The notes under the pieces are model-generated. The model did no database searches and had not been told where the DNA came from. It saw only the letters and a program-made list of their open reading frames with translations. The position numbers were made by a program, and so were the translations under genes. DNA of 64,000 nucleotides. It comes from Rossellomorea aquimaris (lineage in GTDB: Bacteria > Bacillota > Bacilli > Bacillales > Bacillaceae_B). This document shows positions 25,547-33,079 of this stretch, in pieces. Numbering within the stretch: position 1 is the first letter of the stretch; the number at the start of each line of letters is the position of its first letter. The stretch spans positions 496,001 through 560,000 of the forward strand of contig NZ_VTEX01000002.1 of the NCBI RefSeq assembly GCF_008180865.1. Reading direction: 5' to 3'.

Positions 25547-26179
25547 ATGATTAAATCACCCTTATTATTAGCAGCATCATTCGTTCTGTTTCTCACTTCG
25601 TTCCTCTTGAGATTCCCGTTTACCTCACTAAAAGCACCTGAAATGGAAATCATTCTGACGAGACATCTCAACCTGGCCTTTCATCTCTCCATACTTTCAC
25701 ATGTATTGATGATTGCGAGTGTGACCGTGCTCTGGTTCGCTCTGAAAAAATTCCAATTGCTCACTGTGATAATTGCTTTTGTCTTTGTCCTGTCCTCCCC
25801 GGCACTAGCCGTGGACTTCTATCAGCAATTCATGGCAAAAGGGGTTGAAAAGGTAAACTATATCTCGGACGATAGCGTATGTATGTTTGACGTCTCGGAC
25901 TGGGATAACCCCAGGACCATGACGGCCGACTGCGAAATGACATTTGAGAACACCGGCAATGAGAATCTGACATTCACATACAGCTTCGATGAGAACAACT
26001 ATAAACCTGTACCTCTACTTAATCACGAGGCACCGTTCCACGCTGAATTAAAAGCAAAAGAAAAGAAAACCATCCGCTTCAGCACCATGCTCAAAGCTCC
26101 CGAGGGAGACGACGGCCACATCGGAGGCGTCCAAGGACCGCGCATTATCTTGTATACGGGGAATGAATCGAAGGAGTAA
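25547..26179 (+). CDS. Membrane protein with extracytoplasmic domain, unknown function
   Basis: A 210-residue protein: three N-terminal hydrophobic segments (~4-22, 45-66 and 71-88) and then a soluble domain of ~120 residues, with two cysteines (in DSVCMFD and TADCEM) that could form a disulfide outside the cell. Its strand pattern (CEMTFENTGNENLTFTYSF, KKTIRFSTML) suggests an immunoglobulin-like beta-sandwich. GGAGG lies 6 nt before the ATG. I do not recognise a named family. It is co-directional with the small membrane protein before it. Confidence 0.65.
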   Translation: MIKSPLLLAASFVLFLTSFLLRFPFTSLKAPEMEIILTRHLNLAFHLSILSHVLMIASVTVLWFALKKFQLLTVIIAFVFVLSSPALAVDFYQQFMAKGVEKVNYISDDSVCMFDVSDWDNPRTMTADCEMTFENTGNENLTFTYSFDENNYKPVPLLNHEAPFHAELKAKEKKTIRFSTMLKAPEGDDGHIGGVQGPRIILYTGNESKE

Positions 26180-26182
26180 AAA

Positions 26183-26200
26183 ACCAAGGGGACATGTACC
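26183..26200. repeat. Half copy of the GGGGACATGTACC repeat
   Basis: ACCAAGGGGACATGTACC matches the left arm of the palindrome at 13037-13091 apart from one base of the core. It begins 3 nt after the stop of the membrane protein gene. Confidence 0.5.
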
Positions 26201-26267
26201 TCTTCCCACTTTACGAAATTAGGAAATAATTCCACGGGTCCTGTCCACGTGGATTTTCCTTTCCTTT

Positions 26268-26576
26268 TCATCCACACAAAACCTCAAAACCCAACCAACA
26301 CTTCACCCAACTCCCCCCACTAACCCTCTCCCTCCCAATCAATCCCCCATCCTCCACCACACCCAACATATCCATCATCACCGCAAACGGCACTTCATAC
26401 CCAGACAAAATCCCAGCTTCCTGACACCCCTCCCACATCTCCCTATAACTAATAAACGCATATCCATCTTCACGCCTCACCCGGCCATCATCCAACAACC
26501 CCATCACCACCCCATACACCTTCAAACTATCAATCTGAAACTCTGACACGTTCTTCGCATACTCCGTCACCAACAT
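26268..26576 (-). CDS. Orphan protein of 102 aa downstream of the replication cassette
   Basis: Starts at ATG 26576 with GGGGAGG 7 nt upstream, a strong site (a frame from 26600 would add eight residues). The product is acidic-then-glycine-rich, with LKVYGVVMGLLDDGRVRREDGYAFISYREM suggesting a winged-helix-like fold (key residues only: GLLDDGRV, YAFISY). I do not recognise a family. The coding strand is strikingly G-rich near the 3' end. A deleted copy lies at 13203-13293. It follows the DnaB-like helicase gene by about 60 nt across a GAGCC/GGCTC hairpin and may belong to the same element. Confidence 0.55.
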   Translation of the reverse strand: MLVTEYAKNVSEFQIDSLKVYGVVMGLLDDGRVRREDGYAFISYREMWEGCQEAGILSGYEVPFAVMMDMLGVVEDGGLIGRERVSGGSWVKCWLGFEVLCG

Positions 26577-26608
26577 GCCAATTCCTCCCCTTTTCATCAT
26601 TTACTCCC

Positions 26609-26635
26609 GAGCCAAGGGACCTGTCCCCCCGGCTC
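26609..26635. repeat. Hairpin repeat GAGCC-AAGGGACCTGTCCCCCC-GGCTC
   Basis: Five-base arms enclose the AAGGGACCTGTCC core of the dispersed family. It lies between the helicase stop codon and the orphan gene. A related copy (GCCAAGGGACCTGTTTCC) ends the deleted gene copy at 13271-13293. Confidence 0.55.
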
Positions 26636-26637
26636 AC

Positions 26638-27990
26638 TCAAACCGAACCAACAGAACCCTCCCCCTGCATCCATCCACCCCGAAACCGCCCAAACTCCTT
26701 CACAAACTCCAACTTCACCGTCCCCACTGGCCCATTCCGGTTCTTCGCAATCTTCACTTCCACTTCCTGCCCGTTCTTCGAATCCGAATAGTAGTAGTCA
26801 TCCCGGTACAAAAACAACACCACATCTGCATCCTGCTCGATATTCCCCGAGTCACGCAGATCCGACAGCCTCGGCCGCTTGTCATCCCTGGACTCCACTC
26901 CCCTCGACAACTGGGACAACAGAATAATCGGTATCCCAAACTCCTTCGCCATCCCCTTCAGCTGCTTCGTAATATGTCCAATCGCAAGATCATGCCGGTC
27001 AAACCGCTCCTTCACCGTGATCAGCTGCAGGTAATCAATCACCACGAGAAACGGCTCCGTCGGGTACTCCCGCTTCAGATTCATGATCCGCTGTCTGATC
27101 TCCGGCAGGGTGATCATCCCATTTTGCGAGAGTTCGAGCTTCGCCTTGTACACCGCGTTCATGGCCCCATGCATCCTCGGCATCTCGTCCTTCGTCAGAT
27201 ACTTATAGGGATTCTGCCATTTCATCATGTTGATATCCGTGATGCTTGAAAGGAGGCGCTGCATGATCTGCCTGGAGCTCATCTCAAGGGAAAATACCAT
27301 GCTCACACCTTTCTCCCGGGTGCATTCCCAAGCAAGCTGGATGGCAAAAGCGGTCTTCCCCATGGAAGGTCTCGCTGCTAAGATGATGAGTTCCCCTTCC
27401 TTCCACCCTCCCGTCAGCGCATTCAGGCTCTCGAATCCCGTCGAGACACCGGGAAGTCCGTCCCTCTCCATGTAAAGAGATTCATAGAGATCCATGATGA
27501 TGTCGTCCTTCGTTTCTTCGTCTGTGATCGTGTTGGTATGCATGTCTATAAGTGCTTTGTAGAGGCCCTGTGCGGATTCCGGGGTGTAGGCGTTCAGGAA
27601 GTGATGGGCCGAGTTCTTGATGAGGCTCAGTTCGTAATACTTCAGGACGATCTGTTCATACTGCTCGATGTTCACCGTCGTCGGGCAATAGTTGGCAAGG
27701 GCCAGGAGAAACTGGACCCCTCCGACATTCTCAATGTCATCACGGAGCTCCTCCACCACCATGACCAGATTGATCTCGAGCCTCTTCTTCTGAAGCCCCT
27801 TCATCGCTTTAAAAATCAGGCGGTTCTTCACCAGACTGAAATGCTTCTCCTCAAGGGTCAGTTCATCCAGGACACCAGGCTCCATAAGAACAGCTCCAAT
27901 GATCATGCTTTCCGCTTCATGCAGCTCGCGAAGCAGCTGTTCATCGTGCCCAGGGTGGTGCAGGTCGTGTCCACTCGTTTCGTCGTTCAT
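26638..27990 (-). CDS. Replicative DNA helicase, DnaB/SPP1-G40P type
   Basis: Hexameric replicative helicase of 450 residues (SPP1 G40P has 442). N-terminal DnaB domain with EAESMIIGAVLMEP; RecA core with Walker A ARPSMGKTAF, FSLEMSS, Walker B FLVVIDYLQL, and SQLSRGVESRDDKRP..SDLRDSG.IEQDADVV. The most likely start is ATG 27990 (or TTG 27996 with AAGGAG further upstream), since earlier codons add a basic tail without a match. It overlaps the loader-like gene by about 50 nt. This is not the housekeeping dnaB/dnaC context; it is the third gene of a phage-type module. Confidence 0.9.
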   Translation of the reverse strand: MNDETSGHDLHHPGHDEQLLRELHEAESMIIGAVLMEPGVLDELTLEEKHFSLVKNRLIFKAMKGLQKKRLEINLVMVVEELRDDIENVGGVQFLLALANYCPTTVNIEQYEQIVLKYYELSLIKNSAHHFLNAYTPESAQGLYKALIDMHTNTITDEETKDDIIMDLYESLYMERDGLPGVSTGFESLNALTGGWKEGELIILAARPSMGKTAFAIQLAWECTREKGVSMVFSLEMSSRQIMQRLLSSITDINMMKWQNPYKYLTKDEMPRMHGAMNAVYKAKLELSQNGMITLPEIRQRIMNLKREYPTEPFLVVIDYLQLITVKERFDRHDLAIGHITKQLKGMAKEFGIPIILLSQLSRGVESRDDKRPRLSDLRDSGNIEQDADVVLFLYRDDYYYSDSKNGQEVEVKIAKNRNGPVGTVKLEFVKEFGRFRGGWMQGEGSVGSV

Positions 27991-28255
27991 CCTCAATTCG
28001 TTCCGCTCCTTCTTTTTCCCAAATGTGAATGGTTTGTAGTATTGTCGTTTCTTCCACCGGCTGTTCATACAGCTCGGCAATCGTCGGCATATAGTGGCTC
28101 ACTTTGATATGGGCTTCAATCCGCCTCTTCACCCCATGATAATCACAGTTCTGCAGGTGCTGGAACCAGATCGCCGCCGTGTCATGGGTGAGCTGTCTGT
28201 GAGGGAAGGCCCCCTGGATCACCTTGACCAGCTCTCTGAACTCCCCGAACGTCAT
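27941..28255 (-). CDS. Helicase loader/inhibitor, SPP1 G39P-like
   Basis: A 104-residue protein. Its position between a replisome organizer and a DnaB-type helicase, its size, and its helical N-terminus (AIWFQHLQNCDYHGVKRRIEAHIKVSHYMPTIAEL, in which W, YHGV and PTIAEL are the telling parts) match the G39P loader family, which binds both the organizer and the helicase. Its ATGA start overlaps the organizer's stop; its end overlaps the helicase start. The C-terminus is highly charged and ends in TRPAPPWAR, compatible with a disordered helicase-binding tail. Confidence 0.75.
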   Translation of the reverse strand: MTFGEFRELVKVIQGAFPHRQLTHDTAAIWFQHLQNCDYHGVKRRIEAHIKVSHYMPTIAELYEQPVEETTILQTIHIWEKEGAERIEDERRNEWTRPAPPWAR

Positions 28256-29094
28256 GCCTCCGTCACACTCTCCTCCAACCCGTCCAGCATCTTGTCCAGA
28301 TTCCGCATCGAAACCTCAGGAGGCAGATACGACTCAAGGGCCTTTTCCAAATACCTGGGGCTGTTGATCGTCAGCTTCGGGTTGATGCTCTCCTGCTTAT
28401 CAAACTGCTCGTCCATAAACGTAATCAACTCGGCTGTCGACATCTCGTTCAAGCTGATCCGCTCCATCGCCACCTGGTCCATCGGTGTCAAGAAGAACCC
28501 TCTCCCCCTCCTGCCGACGAAATGTCCGATCAGTGCCCGAAGCCTTTCCTCATCAGCAGCTCCTTTGTTGTTGTTCTCTAAGATCTCTTCTTTCTCTAAG
28601 TTCTTAAGTCTGTTTTCACAACTCATTCGCTCCTCCTTCATATCTGATTCACGTGCCGAGGACAAAGGGGTACCAGCCCCCTCATCAGGCTGGTCACCAG
28701 TGGATTCATCATCCCCTTTTCCTTCCATAGGGAATCCCATCCACTTCAAATACTCCCCACACAACGGATCCTTCACAGGTCGAACCGTAAAGATAAACCC
28801 GTGCTGAAACTTCTCCGCCTTCAACCAGTCATACTTCTCCAACCGCTTAATCGAACGCTGGATCCTCGACGCCGTATACGCATCCTTCTTCTTCCCATTG
28901 TAAAACCACAAATCCTCCTGCAGCTTCCCGATCGACCTGACGTACTGCCTCTCCCCAAGAACCACATCCCCCACCTGAACCCCGGCTGTGTGAGTTGCAT
29001 GTAACAGAATCCATACATACAACCTGATATCCTCCGGGTGATGAAAAATTTCCGTATCCACCATGACTTTTTCTAGTTTTCTCCATCCACTCAT
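28252..29094 (-). CDS. Phage-type replisome organizer (winged-helix replication initiator, DnaD/G38P-like)
   Basis: A 280-residue initiator. Residues 1-105 are a winged-helix domain: SGWRKLEKVMVD at the start, VWILLHATH, then GERQYVRSIGKLQEDL, ASRIQRSIKRLEKYDWL, as in phage organizers and DnaD-like N-termini. An acidic linker (~115-175) joins a C-terminal domain with TPMDQVAMERISLNEMSTAEL. The start is ATG 29094 with GGAG 9 nt upstream. It is the first gene of the cassette organizer-loader-helicase and should bind the replication origin of its parent element, which may lie within its own gene as in SPP1 (inference). Confidence 0.8.
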   Translation of the reverse strand: MSGWRKLEKVMVDTEIFHHPEDIRLYVWILLHATHTAGVQVGDVVLGERQYVRSIGKLQEDLWFYNGKKKDAYTASRIQRSIKRLEKYDWLKAEKFQHGFIFTVRPVKDPLCGEYLKWMGFPMEGKGDDESTGDQPDEGAGTPLSSARESDMKEERMSCENRLKNLEKEEILENNNKGAADEERLRALIGHFVGRRGRGFFLTPMDQVAMERISLNEMSTAELITFMDEQFDKQESINPKLTINSPRYLEKALESYLPPEVSMRNLDKMLDGLEESVTEA

Positions 29095-29177
29095 TTGAAT
29101 CACTCCTGTTTCAGTTTGTATTCATCTTTTATATAGGGGGAGGGGAATGAAATGGACACCCTTGGGAGAAATTTTTT

Positions 29178-29212
29178 ATAAAAAAAACACTCGGATGGGG
29201 TCCGAATGTTTA
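29178..29212 (-). terminator. Rho-independent terminator upstream of the replication cassette
   Basis: AACA-TCGGA and TCCGA-TGTT pair around TGGGG; eight T follow on the minus strand. No minus-strand gene ends here, so it appears to shield the cassette from incoming transcription. Confidence 0.65.
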
Positions 29213-29341
29213 AAAGAGGGTTTGTGAATGTATAAAAGCTTCTATGTAAGGTATCAGTATATATGACAAAATCTCCTAAACTTCATTCTTAATATCAGAT
29301 GATTTATAATGTACATAAATAAATTAAAGTTGGTGATGTAA

Positions 29342-29557
29342 ATGGAACCTATAAGAATTGATCAAGATGATGTGAAAAAAGCAATTCAATCGGGGCATTC
29401 ATACATCCAAGTCGGCAAACGAAAGTACTTATTAATGGAAGTAGAAGAAGTCAGTAACGATGACGGTTATCAAGTGACAGACCCTGATGAGGAAAAACAG
29501 TTATTGAAGGCATTGGAGGAAGATAATCCGATTCTTTCAGAAGAAGAAATTAAGTAG
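29342..29557 (+). CDS. Small acidic protein, unknown function
   Basis: A 71-residue, strongly acidic protein on its own on the plus strand. It has a compact beta-rich start (YIQVGKRKYLLMEVEEV) and an acidic helical tail (DPDEEKQLLKALEEDNPILSEEE). This loosely recalls Phd/YefM-type antitoxin proteins, but there is no toxin gene beside it. GGTGATGTAA before the ATG gives a weak ribosome site. No firm family. Confidence 0.55.
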   Translation: MEPIRIDQDDVKKAIQSGHSYIQVGKRKYLLMEVEEVSNDDGYQVTDPDEEKQLLKALEEDNPILSEEEIK

Positions 29558-29629
29558 ATGTTATAGAGAGTATATGAGAATGAGTTCATCCACTCCTGAA
29601 CCGGTCTAAGATCAGAGTAATGACCATAT

Positions 29630-29669
29630 AAAAAAGATCCACGCCTTCCATAAAAGGAGTGGATCTTTT
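29630..29669 (-). terminator. Rho-independent terminator after the DUF819 gene
   Basis: AAAGATCCAC and GTGGATCTTT pair perfectly around a 16-nt loop, with six T following on the minus strand, 33 nt beyond the gene. Confidence 0.88.
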
Positions 29670-29701
29670 CCTGGTTAAGAAAATAATCATGGCAGAGCCT
29701 A

Positions 29702-30928
29702 TCACATTAAACTCGAAAACCACAATCCAAGTGTCGTCCCAATATAATTCCCAATAATATACCCCAACGTCCCTACCACAAGAATCGGTCCAATCAAATC
29801 CTTCCACCCTTTCGCAATAGCCATCGCAGCAGCGGTTGTCGGCCCTCCGACATTTGCATTGCTGGCTAGAAGGATCTCTTCAAGGTCATACTTTAATAGC
29901 TTTCCTGCAGTCAAAGACACAGCCAGGTTCACTACGACAATAATGAACACAAATACGAGCAGTAGCGGAGCATTTTGGACAATGAGGGGGATCGATGCCG
30001 GAATACCAATCACCACAAAGAACAAGTAAATGAGGAACGTACCGATCTCCTGGCTTCCATTAATCGATTCAAAATACTTTGGAAACAGGGAAAGTGCCAG
30101 GAATGTTAATGTCGTCAACATTAAGTATGGGTCGCCGAACAAACCATTCAACAAATTGAGGAAGAAAGACGTCTCCTCACCGGAAGGAATCACTCCGTCC
30201 AGGAATTCTGCGATTTTAAACGAAACCATCACGAGCAGGAAGGCAGTCCCTACAGACAACGCAATATCCTTTAGAGAAATATCCTTTCGCTCCCAAAAAC
30301 TTTCCGCGAGTGTCTTTCCCTCTTCTCTCATACTTCCGCTTTCCACTTTTTCCACATGCGGTGCATTAAAGCGTTTTCTGAAAAAGCTCATGGCCGGAAT
30401 CATCATTAGCACGATGAAATAAATGGCCATCATTAAATTGTCTGCGACCACGGCAGAAGAAACCATTTCCCCAGGCGCTTCGAACTTTGCTGCCATCGCT
30501 GCAAAGTTGACCCCGCCACCAACATAAGAGGCACTAAGCATGGCGCCAATCTTATCAAGGACCGGGATATGATCCTTCAATAGTAAGAAACTGATGATCA
30601 CCCCTGCAACCGTCCCTATGGAGCTAATCAAGAAAAGAATGAGCAGCCGTCCGCTTTCCTGCCAGATCTTTTTAAAGTTCACATGGAAAAGCAGCAGCGG
30701 AATGGCGAGAGGAATGATAAATGTCCAGACAGCATCATAAACCGGCGATGCTGTAGGAATAACTCCCGTATTTGATAGAATAATAGCACCTATCAGCGCA
30801 ACAATGGCACCAGAAATCTTCGCTGCCCAATTGTAGCGTTGTTCTAAGTAGATACTTGCTGAAGCCCACACTACAATGATTCCCCATAGCGTTATATAAT
30901 CATCTGCTTTAATTAAAGTCTGCTCCAA
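29702..30928 (-). CDS. DUF819 family membrane protein (YjcL-like)
   Basis: Integral membrane protein of 408 residues with ten or more helices. Typical DUF819 stretches are visible: IIPLAIPLLLFHVNFKKIW, SIGTVAGVIISF, SASYVGGGVNFAAMA (a likely substrate-site loop with a repeated Gly), and near the end LLASNANVGGPTTAAAMA. The two GG..N/PT loops in the halves point to an inverted-repeat transporter fold. The substrate is unknown. GGAGGAAAT is well placed before the ATG. It is a single-gene unit with its own terminator. Confidence 0.9.
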   Translation of the reverse strand: MEQTLIKADDYITLWGIIVVWASASIYLEQRYNWAAKISGAIVALIGAIILSNTGVIPTASPVYDAVWTFIIPLAIPLLLFHVNFKKIWQESGRLLILFLISSIGTVAGVIISFLLLKDHIPVLDKIGAMLSASYVGGGVNFAAMAAKFEAPGEMVSSAVVADNLMMAIYFIVLMMIPAMSFFRKRFNAPHVEKVESGSMREEGKTLAESFWERKDISLKDIALSVGTAFLLVMVSFKIAEFLDGVIPSGEETSFFLNLLNGLFGDPYLMLTTLTFLALSLFPKYFESINGSQEIGTFLIYLFFVVIGIPASIPLIVQNAPLLLVFVFIIVVVNLAVSLTAGKLLKYDLEEILLASNANVGGPTTAAAMAIAKGWKDLIGPILVVGTLGYIIGNYIGTTLGLWFSSLM

Positions 30929-31050
30929 AACATTTCCTCCTTTTTACAGTTTTTCTCACTATCAATATAGTACCTGTATTAGGTGGAAAATTCAAAATAT
31001 TATCGATGGGGATTGACAGAGGGGAGGGTTTCCTTGACTTCGTATATATA

Positions 31051-31080
31051 AAGAAAAAGCATCCTAAAATAGAATGCTTC
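31051..31080 (-). terminator. Rho-independent terminator after the lipoprotein gene
   Basis: AAGCAT and ATGCTT pair around a 12-nt loop and are followed on the minus strand by TTTTTCTTT, 7 nt after the stop codon. Confidence 0.8.
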
Positions 31081-31086
31081 ACTAAA

Positions 31087-31629
31087 TCATCTTAATCTTT
31101 CTTCAATCGTCAAAGTTGGAAAGTAGTCTCCGTAATCATTTGTTTCTTTCTCCATACGGTTCATACTAACTGTTCCAATATTTGAATATGTAATCGTAAG
31201 GATTTCCCAACCCTCATGGTTCAATAATTCATCAGATAATTGACTATATCTGTTTACGGCCATATCCTCTCCAGAGAACATTTCATTTGGTGCTAGATCA
31301 ATCGTTGCTTTGATTTCTCCATCTACAACAGAAACATCGGATAATACATCGCCTTCTCCGATTGAATAATAGTCTATGATTTCCTTTATTTTCTCTTCCG
31401 TGAGTGGTTCTGGTGATTCTACTTCCTGTATTGCTTCTTCTGTTACCTCTTCTTCCACTACTTCCTCAGGTTCTTCAACTGGCGGCTCATTCGTTGACGT
31501 ATCCTCCACTTGAACTTCCTCATCAACAGGTTTCTCTACTGGTTGTGGTTCATTGTTTATTGTTTCTTCTGAATTACACGCAGCTAATAATAGTAGAGTA
31601 GCAGACAAAATAAATAGTAATTTTTTCAT
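31087..31629 (-). CDS. Lipoprotein with Glu/Pro-rich linker, unknown function
   Basis: A 180-residue lipoprotein: signal peptide with lipobox LLAAC (Cys18), then a Glu/Pro/Val-rich linker (~25-75), then a ~100-residue domain that starts LTEEKIKEIIDYYSIGEGD and continues in alternating strands (EIKATIDLAP, WEILTITYSNIG). Such proteins sit on the outer face of the membrane; no known family is recognised. The ribosome site GGGAGGGAA lies in a perfect stem (31635-31665), so translation may be controlled. It lies at the left border of the defence island. Confidence 0.8.
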   Translation of the reverse strand: MKKLLFILSATLLLLAACNSEETINNEPQPVEKPVDEEVQVEDTSTNEPPVEEPEEVVEEEVTEEAIQEVESPEPLTEEKIKEIIDYYSIGEGDVLSDVSVVDGEIKATIDLAPNEMFSGEDMAVNRYSQLSDELLNHEGWEILTITYSNIGTVSMNRMEKETNDYGDYFPTLTIEERLR

Positions 31630-31634
31630 AATAA

Positions 31635-31665
31635 TTCCCTCCCCGAATCATTATATGGGAGGGAA
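31635..31665 (-). promoter_or_regulatory. Hairpin that sequesters the ribosome site of the lipoprotein gene
   Basis: In the transcript, UUCCCUCCC (31665-31657 region, read on the minus strand) pairs perfectly over 9 bp with GGGAGGGAA at 31643-31635, which is the ribosome binding site 5 nt before the ATG at 31629. The loop is 13 nt. It may be an RNA thermometer or protein-binding switch. Confidence 0.5.
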
Positions 31666-31722
31666 GGTTCTAGAGCAATCAGATTTCGTTTTTTTATTAT
31701 CTAAATATAATGCACCACTCCG

Positions 31723-33078
31723 TCACCTCTTAACCTCAGTAAGCGGATAATACTCCTTTTCCCCTATTCCTCTCTCCATCATTCTCTTAATATAATTCAC
31801 TTCATTCTCCAACTGTTCTAACTTATCATCACTCACTTCATAACCTTCGACGAGGGCGTCCAATTCATCTGGGTAGTGGAATACATACTTTCTTCTTCCA
31901 ACATGATACTCCACCCGAAAGTCTTTCATCTCCTGGTTCCATTTATAATCCGTGATGCGTATGATATGACTAGTGTACTCAGGATAGATAGAAATACTAT
32001 CAAAAACCTTATCAATTTTAGCTTGAATTTCATCTTTCTTGATACCGTCTTCTTCATCAACTACTGCCATCAAACTTCTATGAATCTCTTTCCAAGAACC
32101 ATCCAAATCCACCGTCATCACTTCCATCCAGACATTCTCACTCCACTGATACTTCTCATCAAGACACGTTCCATTCGTGGGATAAATCAATATCCCCCTG
32201 AGTTGAAGCTCTTTCTTCTGGTGCATCAAGTATGTAAACAGCTGATACATGTTATGGCTGTGAAAAGTAGACTTCCCGAAATGCTCTTGAAATGCATTCT
32301 TATAAAATTTAGCGTCAATGATGATTTTCTCCAAACCATTTTGATGGGTGAGGGAAACATCCGTTTTCATCTGTGGCAGGAAGGACGTGTTTCCTTCAAG
32401 CCCCCACTTTAAAACTTCCGACGCCACTCGATAATCCTTCTGTTCAATTCGGTAAAAATGAAACAGGAACTTTTCAAAGATGCCATTCAAGGCTTTTTCA
32501 TCTAGTTCCGCGGAAAACAAGCTCCACTTCCCTTGTTTGTGAGACAACAACCTAAGCTCAAATAACATCTTAGCGAGGTGAATCATCCGTTTGTAATGCA
32601 CATTCTGTCTTCCAAAATAAATCTGGGAAAAAATCTTTTTCGTTAGTTGGATCTCCCCAACCTCATGAAGATAATCCAATTGCATGAAACTCTTCTTTCG
32701 AGTCTCTTTTTTTACATATCGATTCACACAGATTGACTGCAGCGTCGACTTCATCACTTGATTGAGCAGGATATCAGGTGAATACTCATCCTTTTCACAA
32801 ACAAGTACCGGTTTTCTCCCGACGAGGTAAGGAATGGATTCATTGATTAGTATTCTGCCAGCCAGCCGGTTGGTCACTTCCTGCTTCTCCACATAATCCT
32901 TGACGAACCCCCGCCGGTGAAGCCATCCCACTTCTCTGATGAATTGATTGACGATGAAGTCATACGTGATCAGATCCTCATCCACATCATTCAGACTCTC
33001 AATCAGCTCCGGCATGTCATTGACATAGCTTAGAAGGCAGAACAGATTGCGGATTGGTACTTTGAACATCTGGTCCAT
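31723..33078 (-). CDS. McrC-type restriction component (LlaJI/McrC family nuclease)
   Basis: Nuclease partner (451 aa) of the McrB-like GTPase encoded just upstream (2-nt gap). The N-terminal part IPIRNLFCLLSYVND-like opening (VPIRNLFCLLSY) and the following DEDLITYDF are typical of McrC/LlaJI proteins. The PD-(D/E)XK core is visible as MKTDVSL…KIIIDAKFYK at ~237-260 (Asp and D-x-K). A C-terminal ~120-residue extension has no named match. McrBC enzymes cut modified or foreign DNA after GTP-driven translocation. It ends the left edge of the island. Confidence 0.88.
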   Translation of the reverse strand: MDQMFKVPIRNLFCLLSYVNDMPELIESLNDVDEDLITYDFIVNQFIREVGWLHRRGFVKDYVEKQEVTNRLAGRILINESIPYLVGRKPVLVCEKDEYSPDILLNQVMKSTLQSICVNRYVKKETRKKSFMQLDYLHEVGEIQLTKKIFSQIYFGRQNVHYKRMIHLAKMLFELRLLSHKQGKWSLFSAELDEKALNGIFEKFLFHFYRIEQKDYRVASEVLKWGLEGNTSFLPQMKTDVSLTHQNGLEKIIIDAKFYKNAFQEHFGKSTFHSHNMYQLFTYLMHQKKELQLRGILIYPTNGTCLDEKYQWSENVWMEVMTVDLDGSWKEIHRSLMAVVDEEDGIKKDEIQAKIDKVFDSISIYPEYTSHIIRITDYKWNQEMKDFRVEYHVGRRKYVFHYPDELDALVEGYEVSDDKLEQLENEVNYIKRMMERGIGEKEYYPLTEVKR

Positions 33079-33079
33079 C

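Noticed and set aside
26268-26576. Orphan gene as an RAYT or other transposase
   Set aside because: The 102-residue product lacks the HUH and catalytic Tyr motifs of IS200-like enzymes and any DDE pattern.
26575-27249. 224-codon plus frame
   Set aside because: Antisense shadow of the DnaB-like helicase; proline/leucine/histidine-rich composition with no motif.
29586-29807. 73-codon minus frame at the end of the DUF819 gene
   Set aside because: It overlaps the DUF819 coding end in another frame and runs through that gene's terminator.
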